A stretch of 59,336 nt of DNA from an uncultured Clostridia bacterium (GTDB taxonomy: Bacteria; Bacillota; Clostridia; Christensenellales; Borkfalkiaceae). The stretch covers positions 1 through 59,336 of the forward strand of contig CALVTT010000004.1 in assembly GCA_944363045.1 (NCBI GenBank). Reading direction: 5' to 3'. Position 1 is the first letter of the stretch, and each line of letters starts with the position of its first letter. The notes under the pieces were generated by a model. It was given only the letters and a program-made list of their open reading frames with translations, ran no database searches and was not told the origin of the DNA. The position numbers were made by a program, and so were the translations under genes. Positions 8,290 to 16,114 of the stretch are shown piece after piece.

Positions 8290-8429
8290 GCTCGTTCCCC
8301 GCCCCCGCCTGAGCGTCTTCGCCCTGCCGCTCGTTTTCCCGCCTGAGTGCCCTCGCCCTGCCGCTCGTTTTCCCGCCTGAGTGCCCTCGCCCTGCCGCCC
8401 GTTCCCCGCCCGAGCGCCCCCGTGCGGCC
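8290..8429. repeat. 34-bp tandem repeat, four units
   Basis: Two exact 34-bp units (8329-8362 and 8363-8396) are flanked by a degenerate 39-bp unit (8290-8328) and a degenerate 33-bp unit (8397-8429). The rest of 8212-8478 carries no gene. Confidence 0.85.
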
Positions 8430-8478
8430 GCAAAGGGGAGCGAACACGCAATTTTCATGCTTTATTTGGCAAAAGCAC

Positions 8479-8507
8479 TTGACGAATGCGGCGAATACGG
8501 GTAAAAT
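8479..8507 (+). promoter_or_regulatory. sigma-A promoter for the cyclophilin lipoprotein
   Basis: TTGACG (8479-8484), 17-nt spacer, TAAAAT (8502-8507). Confidence 0.8.
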
Positions 8508-8559
8508 ATTGGTAATTAGCGCACGGGGCGTCCCGCGCCGTGCGACGGAGGTCATTTTC

Positions 8560-9441
8560 GTGAAAAAACTTCACCGCATACTTTCCATCCTCTCTGCCGC
8601 AGTCATTTCCGCGGCGGCCGTCGCTATGTTTGCCGCCTGCGACAGCGCAGAGCCCGAGATCGTCATCACCTATACCTTCCTCGGCGAGGACTACGAGGTC
8701 GAATATACGCTTTCGCGCAAGGGCGCGCCGCAGACGGTGCAGCACTTCATCGAGCTCGCCGATGCCGGTTATTATGACGGCACCTGCATCCATCACTATG
8801 TCGATTCCGCCTTCCTCTACGGCGGCGCGTACGTCTGGGACGAGGAGACGGGGACCATCGTCGAAAAGGACTATTACAGCGAGGTCAAAGATCTCGACCT
8901 TACCCAGACTGTCTATACGCAGGGGGAGAACGGGCAGCGCGGCGAACCGCTCTACACGGTGCGCGGCGAGTTCTCCGCCAACGGCGTGGAGGGCAACAGC
9001 AAGTCGCTCTCGCACACGCAGGGCGCGCTCGCCATGTTCTATACGAGCAAGGGCGACAGCTCGTTGCGCGTGGGGACTGTCCGTTCGGACGGCGACGAGT
9101 ATCAGGAAGGGGATCCCTATAAGTACAACTGCGCGACGTCCATGTTCTATACCTTCACGGGCTCGGGCACCCGTTCCGACCTCGACGAGGAGTACACCGT
9201 GTTCGGCAGAACGAGCGATTACAGTCAGATGCAGGAGCTGCTCGACGCCATCGGCGACTATATCGATACGCTCGACAGCGCCGACGATTTCACCGAGACG
9301 GACCGCTATTTTGTCAACGAGCATGACCCCTACGACGCCGTGACGGGCACGACGACCTTCTCGGGCGAGAACATCTCGGAGGACTATGACGTTCCCGTCG
9401 AGCCCATCGTCATCAAGTCGGTGGAAGTCGTCAAGTATTAA
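8560..9441 (+). CDS. cyclophilin-type peptidyl-prolyl isomerase lipoprotein
   Basis: The predicted role is cis-trans isomerisation of prolyl bonds in exported proteins at the membrane surface. A lipoprotein signal (VKKLHRILSILSAAVISAAA..., lipobox MFAAC) is followed by a cyclophilin-like fold: GAPQTVQHFIELADAGYYDG (about residues 57-76), the HH-Y pattern, and GALAMFYT (about residues 157-164), the equivalent of the G-x-L-x-M-A strand. The usual FHR(V/I) catalytic segment is altered to CIHHYVDSAFLYGG, so catalytic activity is uncertain. A GTG start at 8560 is used because GGAGG (8547-8551) precedes it; upstream in-frame codons lie before the promoter. Confidence 0.8.
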   Translation: MKKLHRILSILSAAVISAAAVAMFAACDSAEPEIVITYTFLGEDYEVEYTLSRKGAPQTVQHFIELADAGYYDGTCIHHYVDSAFLYGGAYVWDEETGTIVEKDYYSEVKDLDLTQTVYTQGENGQRGEPLYTVRGEFSANGVEGNSKSLSHTQGALAMFYTSKGDSSLRVGTVRSDGDEYQEGDPYKYNCATSMFYTFTGSGTRSDLDEEYTVFGRTSDYSQMQELLDAIGDYIDTLDSADDFTETDRYFVNEHDPYDAVTGTTTFSGENISEDYDVPVEPIVIKSVEVVKY

Positions 9442-9470
9442 AACAGTTTCCAAGCCTCAAAAGAGAACGC

Positions 9471-9503
9471 GCCCCTGCCGCAATGCGGCAGGGGCCTCTT
9501 TTA
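9471..9503. terminator. bidirectional terminator
   Basis: An 11-bp perfect stem (9471-9481 with 9485-9495) has a 3-nt loop, followed by CTCTTTTA on the plus strand and GTTCTCTTTT on the minus strand. It serves the cyclophilin gene and the convergent gene. Confidence 0.85.
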
Positions 9504-10379
9504 TGGGGCGGGCACGATGTTGCATACGCGCTGCCCGTCCGTCTCCACGGTAAAATATCTGACGTCGAAGACGCGCTCGCGGCGGGGGTAGACGAGCCCC
9601 ACGCAGTCCTCTCTGTCCGCAAGGACGACGGAGACAAAGCTGCCCAGATACTCTTTGAGCGCCGCCGCGTCCAGCTCGGGCGAGAGGAAGGGGGCGGGAT
9701 CGAGCCCAATGAGCACGCTCTCGAAGAGGGCAAGGGCAAAGGTGGCGGGCGTGGGTCCCCGCGCCGAGCGCAGCGTGCAGGAAAGGAGGGTGCCCTGCCG
9801 CCATTCGCAGAGCGCCGTATGCCCGCAGCAGTCATGAAAGGGCACTTCCGCGCGCACAGTCTCGCCCGCTTGCGTGACGCGCCCCTCCGTCTCCACCAGC
9901 ACTTCTCCCTGCGGCGAGAGCAGGGCAAAGGCGTCGGCGGCGGTCAGCAGGAAGCCGCCGTCCTGTGCCTCAGGCGAACAAGTTTCGAGGGCATCGGGTA
10001 GCTCTGTTAAAAAGACGCCCTCCGCCGTGCGGATGTCCAAAAACAGCCTCCCCTGCCTGAGGAGGGTGAGGAGCGCTCCCCCCACTTCCCGCTGCCACAG
10101 CACTTTGAGGCTCTGGTCGCTTCGCAGGAAGCCGCCGATATAGAGGGCTGCCCGCCCCGCGCCCATGTGATAGACGGTCACCTGCGGCGGCGGGGAGAGC
10201 AGCAGGTCTTCGTCGATGCGGAAGCTGACGGGGAGATACCCGCCGAAGGGGGTGAGCGTGCAGAGCACTTCGTCGGCGGGGTCGAGCTCGACGGAGCGCT
10301 CGAAGCTGTCCGCGATGCCGACGACCGCCCCGCCCAGCGTGAGGATGCACTCCCGTTCTGCCAAAAAATACAGCTGCAT
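9501..10379 (-). CDS. conserved-looking protein of unknown function
   Basis: The 292-residue product is not recognised. It has no signal peptide or transmembrane segment and looks like an all-beta cytoplasmic protein: MQLYFLAERECILTLGGAVV at the start, many alternating hydrophobic strands, and Cys residues in FHDCCGHTALCEW. The ATG at 10379 follows a TTGACA (minus strand, 10412-10417) so closely that the mRNA leader would be only a few nt; no Shine-Dalgarno is present. A TTG nine codons upstream is possible but lies within the promoter. It is convergent with the cyclophilin gene and divergent from the gene at 10460. Confidence 0.7.
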   Translation of the reverse strand: MQLYFLAERECILTLGGAVVGIADSFERSVELDPADEVLCTLTPFGGYLPVSFRIDEDLLLSPPPQVTVYHMGAGRAALYIGGFLRSDQSLKVLWQREVGGALLTLLRQGRLFLDIRTAEGVFLTELPDALETCSPEAQDGGFLLTAADAFALLSPQGEVLVETEGRVTQAGETVRAEVPFHDCCGHTALCEWRQGTLLSCTLRSARGPTPATFALALFESVLIGLDPAPFLSPELDAAALKEYLGSFVSVVLADREDCVGLVYPRRERVFDVRYFTVETDGQRVCNIVPAP

Positions 10380-10459
10380 ACCGCTATTAGATGTATAAAC
10401 GCACAAAATTATGTCAAGAACAGAGGGGAAAGCGGGCGTCTGCCCGAACGGAGGCAGCC

Positions 10460-11032
10460 ATGAACAAGATCAACGGCTATACGGAAGAGGAAGCGACGGG
10501 GCTCATCGAGTATATCTACACGGGCAGGAATGCGGGCAAGACGCTCTCCTATCTCTTCGAGACGTACGGCAGGGCGCACAGCCGCGCCAAGGGCAGCGTG
10601 CGCAACTATTACTATGCTCTCCTCAAAAAGCAGGACGACGAGCGCGTAAAAAAGATGCTGGCGGGCAAGAACCTGCGCGCGGGGGCGGTGAAGCCCTTCA
10701 CGGAGGAGGAGACGGACGAGATGCTGCGCCTGATCTTCCGCGAGCGCGCCAAGGGGCATTCCGTGCGCCGCGCCATCATCAACGCTGCGGGCGGCGACGA
10801 GAAAAAGATGCTCAGGATGCAGAACAAGTACCGCAATCTCTTAAAAAAGCAGCCCGAGCGGCTGGAAAGGGCGGCGCGCGAGGCGGGCATGCCCGTGGGC
10901 AGCGAGTTCTTGCAGCGGCGGCTGGAGCAGGAGATCGACGCCCTCTACGAGCGCATCGCGGGGGATCTGAGGCGGGAAAACGAGAGCCTGCGCGCCGAAT
11001 TGGAAAAATTGCGCAAAGAGCGCGGCGAATAG
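10460..11032 (+). CDS. putative RsfA/Myb-like DNA-binding regulator
   Basis: The 190-residue product is mostly helical. Two similar SANT/Myb-like segments are visible: YTEEEATGLIEYIYTGRNAG (residues ~7-26) and FTEEETDEMLRLIFRERAKG (residues ~79-98), each followed by a basic helix with RNYYYALLKKQ or RMQNKYRNLLKKQ. A Glu/Arg-rich coiled coil forms the C-terminus (residues ~150-190). This layout resembles RsfA-type prespore regulators of Bacillus, but identity is inferred from pattern only. The start at 10460 has GGAGG 7 nt upstream. It is followed by a small membrane protein gene. Confidence 0.6.
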   Translation: MNKINGYTEEEATGLIEYIYTGRNAGKTLSYLFETYGRAHSRAKGSVRNYYYALLKKQDDERVKKMLAGKNLRAGAVKPFTEEETDEMLRLIFRERAKGHSVRRAIINAAGGDEKKMLRMQNKYRNLLKKQPERLERAAREAGMPVGSEFLQRRLEQEIDALYERIAGDLRRENESLRAELEKLRKERGE

Positions 11033-11090
11033 GCGGGGCATTCCTTCACAAACTATGGACGGGCGGGTATGCCCGCTCAAAGGAGTAGCT

Positions 11091-11279
11091 ATGGAAAAGA
11101 TGTTCTGCCTCGGGCTGGCGCTGGGGGCGTTGGGCGGCGCGCTTGCCGTCGCCAACAGCTGCAAGATGCGCTCGCTCGTCAAAAAGAGCCAGGATGACTT
11201 TCTCGAAAAGATCGACGAGGCCGTGGATGCGCGCCTCGAGGCGATGGAGAGAGGCGGCAGAAAGAGAGACCGCGACTAA
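11091..11279 (+). CDS. small membrane-anchored protein, unknown function
   Basis: The 62-residue product has one N-terminal hydrophobic segment (MFCLGLALGALGGALAVANS) and a charged C-terminal helix (QDDFLEKIDEAVDARLEAME). The ATG at 11091 has AAAGGAG 6-7 nt ahead; an in-frame ATG at 11055 lacks a site. The Gly-rich TM followed by a soluble helix is reminiscent of YtxH-type small proteins, without firm evidence. It is 58 nt downstream of the RsfA-like gene and probably co-transcribed. Confidence 0.6.
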   Translation: MEKMFCLGLALGALGGALAVANSCKMRSLVKKSQDDFLEKIDEAVDARLEAMERGGRKRDRD

Positions 11280-11305
11280 TGGGGAGGGCTGTCTTCGGGC
11301 AGCCC

Positions 11306-11390
11306 TTTCCCGTGCGGCGGACACCGCGCCTTCGCCTTTCCCGTGCGGCGGACACCGCGCCTTCGCCCTTTCCCGTGCGGCGGCTTCCCG
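11306..11390. repeat. 31-32-bp tandem repeat
   Basis: Two near-identical copies (starting about 11306 and 11337) share CGTGCGGCGGACACCGCGCC, and a third, truncated copy follows from about 11369. A weak hairpin AGGGCTG/CAGCCCT (11285-11306) precedes them. There is no gene in 11280-11474. Confidence 0.75.
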
Positions 11391-11439
11391 AAAGGCCGTT
11401 TTGCGCACGCAGGCGCGCCCTCATCTTTTGCAAAAAGGC

Positions 11440-11468
11440 TTGCCTTTAAGGTAAAAATATGTTACAAT
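11440..11468 (+). promoter_or_regulatory. promoter giving a leaderless ruvX mRNA
   Basis: TTGCCT (11440-11445), 17-nt spacer, TACAAT (11463-11468). The ATG at 11475 starts 6 nt after the -10 box, at the expected transcription start; there is no room for a Shine-Dalgarno. Confidence 0.7.
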
Positions 11469-11474
11469 CAAGGC

Positions 11475-12257
11475 ATGACCCAGAGGATCGTCGCATTGGA
11501 TATCGGGGATAAGCGCATCGGCGTCGCGTACAGCGACCCCTTCGGCGAGTACGCCGTGCCGGGGGATACCTACTTCCGCACGGGCGACTTTGAGAGGGAC
11601 GTTTGCGCCATGCAGGCGCTTGCAGAGCGGGAGAATGTTTCTGCCGTCGTCTGCGGGCTGCCGCTCAACGCCGACGGCAGCGAGAGCGTGCAGACGCGCA
11701 AGACCGCCCGCTTCATCGCGGCGCTCAGGAGCAGGCTCTCCGTCCCCGTCTATGAGGAGGACGAGCGCTACACGACGCGCGAAGCCCGCCGCGACCTCGT
11801 CTTTACGGGCGTTTCCGCCAAGAAGGACAAGGGCAAGAAGCACATCGATTCCCTCGCCGCGGCGTACATCCTCGAAGGGTATCTTGCAAAACGCAAAAAG
11901 GAGAAAACGACTATGAGCCTCAAAGAAGAGAACAACGACTACGAGGACGGCGACAACATCGTCGAACTCATCGACGAGGACGGCAACACGCTGCGCTACG
12001 AGCACGTCGGTACCATCGAATACAAGGGCGAGTGGTACTGCTTCTTCACGCCCGTGCTCAATGTGGAGGAAGCGGACGAGGACGAGGGCGAGGAAGTCGC
12101 CGTCTTCCGCCTGGTGGGCGACGAGGACGACGAGCGCCTCGAGACCATCGAGGACGACGCCCTGCTCGACGAAGTGTTCGCGGAATTCTGCAATCAGTAC
12201 GAAGACTTTGAGGACGCCGACGAAGCGGCGATGCTCGAGCCGGACGAAGAAGATTGA
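11475..12257 (+). CDS. RuvX/YqgF Holliday-junction resolvase fused in frame to DUF1292 (YrzB-like)
   Basis: Residues 1-~140 are RuvX/YqgF: RIVALDIGDKRIGVAYSDPF, VVCGLPLNADGSES, YEEDERYTTREA and KKHIDSLAAAYILEGYL, an RNase H-like fold linked to 16S rRNA maturation and resolvase activity. From residue 147 the frame continues without a stop into an acidic DUF1292/YrzB protein (MSLKEENNDYEDGDNIVELI ... EWYCFFTPV). In other Firmicutes ruvX and the DUF1292 gene are adjacent but separate. An AAGGAG lies 10 nt before the internal ATG at 11913, so DUF1292 could also be made separately. The first ATG is at the predicted transcription start. Length 260 residues. Confidence 0.85.
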   Translation: MTQRIVALDIGDKRIGVAYSDPFGEYAVPGDTYFRTGDFERDVCAMQALAERENVSAVVCGLPLNADGSESVQTRKTARFIAALRSRLSVPVYEEDERYTTREARRDLVFTGVSAKKDKGKKHIDSLAAAYILEGYLAKRKKEKTTMSLKEENNDYEDGDNIVELIDEDGNTLRYEHVGTIEYKGEWYCFFTPVLNVEEADEDEGEEVAVFRLVGDEDDERLETIEDDALLDEVFAEFCNQYEDFEDADEAAMLEPDEED

Positions 12258-12288
12258 ACGGCACGCGCCGCAGGATGGGGAAAGGACG

Positions 12289-12660
12289 ATGACGCCGCAG
12301 CGCCGCACCGCGCAGAAACAGGCCGTATTTGACGCCCTCTGTGCGCTCGATCATCCCTCGGCAACGGAGGTGTTCGAGTATTTGCAGGGCAGGGAGCCCG
12401 CGGTCAGCCGCGGGACGGTCTTCCGCGCCCTTGCCGCCTTTTCGGAGAGCGGAAAAGTCAAAAAGCTGCGCCTTCTGGGCGACGAAGCGCACTACGACAG
12501 CAACACCTCTCCCCATGCCCATGCGCGCTGCCGCCTGTGCGGCAGGGTGTGGGATATCGAGAACGTCCCCCTGCCCCGCTCGCTGCCCGCGGGCTTCTGC
12601 CCCGAGGCGTGCGAAGTGGAAGTTTCGGGCGTCTGCGACGCCTGCGGCTGCGGCCGTTAA
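12289..12660 (+). CDS. Fur-family metalloregulator, PerR-like
   Basis: The 123-residue protein has the Fur-family winged helix (TPQRRTAQKQAVFDALCALD; VSRGTVFRALAAFSESGKVK) and the dimerisation/metal region with HAHARCRLCGRVWD and a C-terminal CDACGC. The two CxxC-type pairs build the structural Zn site and the His/Asp ligands (YDSNTSPHAHA) the regulatory site. PerR versus Fur or Zur cannot be settled by eye; PerR would fit the rubrerythrin encoded elsewhere in the window. The start at 12289 has AAAGGA just upstream. It follows ruvX by 31 nt and is likely in the same operon. Confidence 0.85.
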   Translation: MTPQRRTAQKQAVFDALCALDHPSATEVFEYLQGREPAVSRGTVFRALAAFSESGKVKKLRLLGDEAHYDSNTSPHAHARCRLCGRVWDIENVPLPRSLPAGFCPEACEVEVSGVCDACGCGR

Positions 12661-12744
12661 GGCACTTTGCGAAGGCGTGCCGCGGGATCTTAGGGCACAA
12701 AGGGCGGGAGATCTTTCGAATTTACAAAATCTCCTGCAAAATGC

Positions 12745-12773
12745 TTGCTTTTTTCTTTCAGATTTGTTATGAT
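12745..12773 (+). promoter_or_regulatory. promoter of the leuA T-box transcript
   Basis: TTGCTT (12745-12750), 17-nt spacer, TATGAT (12768-12773). Confidence 0.7.
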
Positions 12774-12784
12774 AGAACAAATAT

Positions 12785-13035
12785 AACGCAAAGACGCGGA
12801 GCAGTAACCTCAATTTCCTGCTTTCAGAGAGCCGCCGGAAGGTGCGAGGCGGCAGAGGGAAGGGGCGAACTCGCCGCCGAGCGGTCCGCCCGAACAGCAG
12901 TAAGGCGGAACGGCTCTCCCCCGTTACAGGGAGAGGATATGAAAGTATCCGCCGAGCGGCGGGCGTCTGCCCGCAATAAGAGTGGTACCGCGCGAATCCC
13001 GCGTCTCTTTATAAAAGAGGCGCGGCTTTATTTTT
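12785..13035 (+). ncRNA. T-box leader, leucine-specific
   Basis: The T-box core AGTGGTACCGCG lies at 12981-12992 and is followed by a terminator (12999-13010 with 13014-13025, then a T-rich run). The stem I distal region with GCCGCC...GGCGGC is around 12826-12853. The bulge GCGAACTCGCC places the specifier codon CTC (Leu) at 12870-12872, followed by a purine. Uncharged tRNA-Leu would stabilise the antiterminator and allow leuA transcription. Together with the promoter it fills the 12661-13056 gap. Confidence 0.85.
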
Positions 13036-13056
13036 ATTTGACCGAGGAGGGGTCCT

Positions 13057-14718
13057 ATGGAGAGCAACAAGTATTGCAGACAGTTTATTTTGCCGCCCGA
13101 GCGCTGCATAGATTGGGCGGAGAAGGACATGGTGGAAAGGGCGCCCGTGTGGTGCAGCGTCGACCTTCGCGACGGCAACCAGGCGCTCATCGAGCCCATG
13201 TCTCTGGAGACCAAATTAGACTTTTTCAAGCTGCTCCTTCGGGTCGGCTTCAAGGAGATCGAGGTGGGCTTCCCCGCCGCCAGCGAGACGGAGTACGCAT
13301 TCCTCCGCGCCCTCATCGAGAACGATCTCATTCCCGACGACGTCACCATCCAGGTGCTGACGCAGGCGCGCGAGCACATCATCCGCCGCACCTTTGAGGC
13401 GGTGAAAGGCGCCAAGAACGTCATCGTCCACGTCTACAATTCGACCTCCGTCGCCCAGCGTGAGCAGGTCTTCAAAAAGTCCAAAGAAGAGATCAAAAAG
13501 ATCGCCGTCGACGGCGCGAAACTTTTGAAACAGCTCACCGAGGAGGCAGGGGAGAACTACCGCTTCGAGTATTCTCCCGAGAGCTTCACGGGCACCGAGC
13601 CCGAGTATGCGCTCGAAGTCGTCAACGCCGTGCTCGACATCTGGCAGCCCACGGCGGAGCGGAAGGCGGTCATCAACCTGCCCGCCACGGTGGAGAACGC
13701 CATGCCGCACGTCTACGCGCAGCAGATCGAGTATATGCACAAGCACATGAAGTACCGCGAGAACGTCGTCCTGTCTTTGCACCCGCACAATGACCGCGGC
13801 ACGGGCGTGGCGACGGCGGAGTTCGGCTTGCTTGCGGGCGCCGACCGCGTCGAAGGCACCCTCTTCGGCAACGGCGAGCGCACGGGCAACTGCGACATCG
13901 TCACTCTTGCCATGAATATGTACTCGCAGGGCGTCGATCCCGGCCTCGATTTTTCCGATATGCCCGAGATCGCCGACGCCTACGAGCAGTTCACGACGCT
14001 CAAAGTTTCCCCCCGCCAGCCCTATGCGGGCGAGCTCGTCTTTGCCGCCTTCTCGGGCTCCCATCAGGACGCCATCGCCAAGGGGATGCATTGGCGCGCC
14101 GAGCACGGCGGCGGCGTGTGGAACGTGCCCTATCTTCCCATCGACCCGCACGACGTCGGCCGCATCTACGATTCGGACGTCATCCGCATCAACTCGCAGT
14201 CGGGCAAGGGCGGCGTGGGGTATGTGCTCGAACAGTGCTACGACATCAAGCTCCCTGCGAAGATGCGCGAGGCGGTGAGCGCCCTTGCCAAGCATGTCTC
14301 CGACGAAAAGCACAAGGAACTCAAGCCGCAGGAGCTCTTCAAGCTCTTCTGCGATAAATATTTAAGCGCCCGCAGCCGCTTCGATGTCGGCGAAGTGCAT
14401 TACAGGCAGGAGAACGGCATCACCGCCATCGTGGAGGTGAAGGACGGCAAGGACTCCGTCACCGTCACCGCGACGGGCAACGGCCGCCTTGACGCCGTCA
14501 GCAACGCCCTCAAACAGTACTTCGGCATCGACTATGTGTTAACGGGCTACGAGCAGCACGCGCTCGCCTCGGGCTCCTTTGCACAGGCGCTCTCCTATGT
14601 GGCGGTCGAAAAGGACGGCAAACTTTGGTGGGGTGCGGGGGAAAACAGCGACATCATCCGTTCCTCGGTGTATGCGCTCGTCTCCGCCCTCAACAACTAC
14701 TTTTTAGACCGCGGCTGA
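13057..14718 (+). CDS. leuA: 2-isopropylmalate synthase, long (LeuA2) type
   Basis: The enzyme condenses acetyl-CoA with 2-oxoisovalerate, the first committed step of leucine synthesis. The 553-residue protein has the HMGL-like TIM barrel (WCSVDLRDGNQALIEPMSLE, metal-binding SLHPHNDRGTGVATAEFG, and NGERTGNCD) and a C-terminal regulatory/dimerisation domain (about residues 430-553). Length fits the longer class. A GAGGAGG site precedes the ATG. The Leu T-box upstream independently supports the assignment. leuB, leuC and leuD are not adjacent. Confidence 0.95.
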   Translation: MESNKYCRQFILPPERCIDWAEKDMVERAPVWCSVDLRDGNQALIEPMSLETKLDFFKLLLRVGFKEIEVGFPAASETEYAFLRALIENDLIPDDVTIQVLTQAREHIIRRTFEAVKGAKNVIVHVYNSTSVAQREQVFKKSKEEIKKIAVDGAKLLKQLTEEAGENYRFEYSPESFTGTEPEYALEVVNAVLDIWQPTAERKAVINLPATVENAMPHVYAQQIEYMHKHMKYRENVVLSLHPHNDRGTGVATAEFGLLAGADRVEGTLFGNGERTGNCDIVTLAMNMYSQGVDPGLDFSDMPEIADAYEQFTTLKVSPRQPYAGELVFAAFSGSHQDAIAKGMHWRAEHGGGVWNVPYLPIDPHDVGRIYDSDVIRINSQSGKGGVGYVLEQCYDIKLPAKMREAVSALAKHVSDEKHKELKPQELFKLFCDKYLSARSRFDVGEVHYRQENGITAIVEVKDGKDSVTVTATGNGRLDAVSNALKQYFGIDYVLTGYEQHALASGSFAQALSYVAVEKDGKLWWGAGENSDIIRSSVYALVSALNNYFLDRG

Positions 14719-14748
14719 GCCCCGCGGCGGCATCACAATGGCATAAGC

Positions 14749-14772
14749 GGCGCCGCCCATCCCTGCGGCGCC
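14749..14772. terminator. palindromic hairpin after leuA
   Basis: GGCGCCGC (14749-14756) pairs with GCGGCGCC (14765-14772) around an 8-nt loop. There is no T-tract, so terminator function is uncertain. Confidence 0.5.
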
Positions 14773-14803
14773 AAAATATTCAAATAAAATTTTCCCAAAA
14801 CCC

Positions 14804-14832
14804 TTGACAAATCATCTGTACTGTTGTACAAT
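14804..14832 (+). promoter_or_regulatory. promoter of the gntR-ABC operon
   Basis: TTGACA (14804-14809), 17-nt spacer, TACAAT (14827-14832). The sequence around it (CTGTactgttgtACA-type symmetry) could hold the GntR operator, but no clean palindrome is seen. Confidence 0.8.
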
Positions 14833-14874
14833 TATGACAGAGGTCACAGATAAAACGATCCTTATGGTGCGCAC

Positions 14875-15231
14875 ATGGAAATTCATCTGACCGGAAAAAA
14901 GAGCATTTACGAGGAGATCATGGATACGATCGAGCGCTACATCGCGCTCGGCGTTTTGAAGGACGGCGAGCGCCTGCCCAGTGTGCGCGCGCTGGCGATG
15001 AAGCTGGGGATCAACCCCAACACCGTCGCGCGGGCGTACTATATCCTGGAAGACAGGGGCGTCATCCGTTCCATCCCCAAAAAGGGCGTATTTGCCTGCG
15101 CGGAGGGGCAGGGGCGGCGCGACCCCGTGCGCGCGGAGGCAAAGGCGCAGCTTCTTCTTTTCCGCGATGCCGGCCTCAAAAAAGAGGATGCGCTCGCCCT
15201 CGTTGAGGAAGTGTACGGCGGCATATCCTGA
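14875..15231 (+). CDS. GntR-family regulator, YtrA subfamily
   Basis: The 118-residue protein has the GntR winged helix (KKSIYEEIMDTIERYIALGV; LPSVRALAMKLGINPNTVAR; YILEDRGVIRSIPKKGVF) and only a short C-terminal helical tail, as in the YtrA subfamily. These regulators usually repress an adjacent ABC transporter operon. The ABC ATPase starts 14 nt downstream, matching that rule. No good Shine-Dalgarno is visible before the ATG. Confidence 0.9.
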   Translation: MEIHLTGKKSIYEEIMDTIERYIALGVLKDGERLPSVRALAMKLGINPNTVARAYYILEDRGVIRSIPKKGVFACAEGQGRRDPVRAEAKAQLLLFRDAGLKKEDALALVEEVYGGIS

Positions 15232-15244
15232 AACGGAGTAATAC

Positions 15245-16114
15245 ATGATCGAGATCAAGGGTTTAGGGAAGAGTTACGGGACCAAAGAGGTCTTAAAAAA
15301 CGTCAACTTAACGGTGCCGGACGCCTCGGTGTTCGGCCTTGTAGGCATCAACGGCGCGGGCAAGACGACGCTCCTGCGCCTGATGTCCGATGTTCTGCGC
15401 CCCGACGAGGGCGAAATTTACTATGACGGCGAGTGCATCACGGGCAATGCCGAAAAGCGGCGCGAGCTCTTTTTCCTGCCCGACGACCCCTACTACACGG
15501 CGGGGACGACGGTAGAGAAGCTCGTCGAGCTGTACAAGAGCTTCTACCCCTTCGACGAGAAGCTCTTTTCGCGCTTTGCGGAGATCTTCTCGCTCGAACG
15601 GCGCGTGCCCGTGCGCAACTTCTCCAAGGGCATGAAGCGGCAGGCCTTTGCGGCGCTCGCCCTTGCCTGCCGGCCCAAATATCTCCTTTTGGACGAGGCG
15701 TTCGACGGGCTCGACCCCCTGGCGCGCCTCGAACTCAAGCGCGGCATCATCTCGTTGGAGGGCACCACCGTCATCATCTCCAGCCATTCCCTGCGTGAGC
15801 TCGAGGACATCTGCTCGGGCTTTGCCCTGCTTGACGGCGGCACCGTCGCCGACGCGGGCGACCTTTCGGAGACGCTCACCAAGGTGCACAAGTTCCAGGC
15901 GGCATTCGATGAGCCCGTCTCGCGCGAGCAGCTCCCCTTCGAGTGCCTCACCTTCGAGAGCGAGGGGCGCGTGGTGCGCTTTGTGGTGCGCGGCGAACGC
16001 GAGGCGGTCATCGCGGCGCTCAATGCGCTCTCGCCCATCTTTGTGGAAGAGGTCAAGGTCGACTTTGAGGAGCTTTTCCTCTGCGAAGTCAAGAACAGGG
16101 GGTACTTATCATGA
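15245..16114 (+). CDS. ABC transporter ATP-binding protein
   Basis: This cytoplasmic ATPase energises the permease encoded next. The 289-residue protein has Walker A (GINGAGKTT, about residues 35-43), signature NFSKGMKRQ, Walker B (YLLLDEAFDGLD) and the switch His (ISSHSLRELED). Closest to the YtrB/CcmA-type drug or peptide exporter ATPases. It overlaps the permease gene by 4 nt (ATGA), indicating coupled translation. Confidence 0.93.
   Translation: MIEIKGLGKSYGTKEVLKNVNLTVPDASVFGLVGINGAGKTTLLRLMSDVLRPDEGEIYYDGECITGNAEKRRELFFLPDDPYYTAGTTVEKLVELYKSFYPFDEKLFSRFAEIFSLERRVPVRNFSKGMKRQAFAALALACRPKYLLLDEAFDGLDPLARLELKRGIISLEGTTVIISSHSLRELEDICSGFALLDGGTVADAGDLSETLTKVHKFQAAFDEPVSREQLPFECLTFESEGRVVRFVVRGEREAVIAALNALSPIFVEEVKVDFEELFLCEVKNRGYLS

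Noticed and set aside
8010-8555. 181-codon minus-strand frame over the palindrome and tandem repeats
   Set aside because: The translation is repeat-derived, low-complexity (GRAKTL/GKRAAGR type) and has no ribosome-binding site.
12537-13397. 286-codon plus frame across the T-box and leuA start
   Set aside because: It runs through a structured leader and the leuA coding region in another frame.
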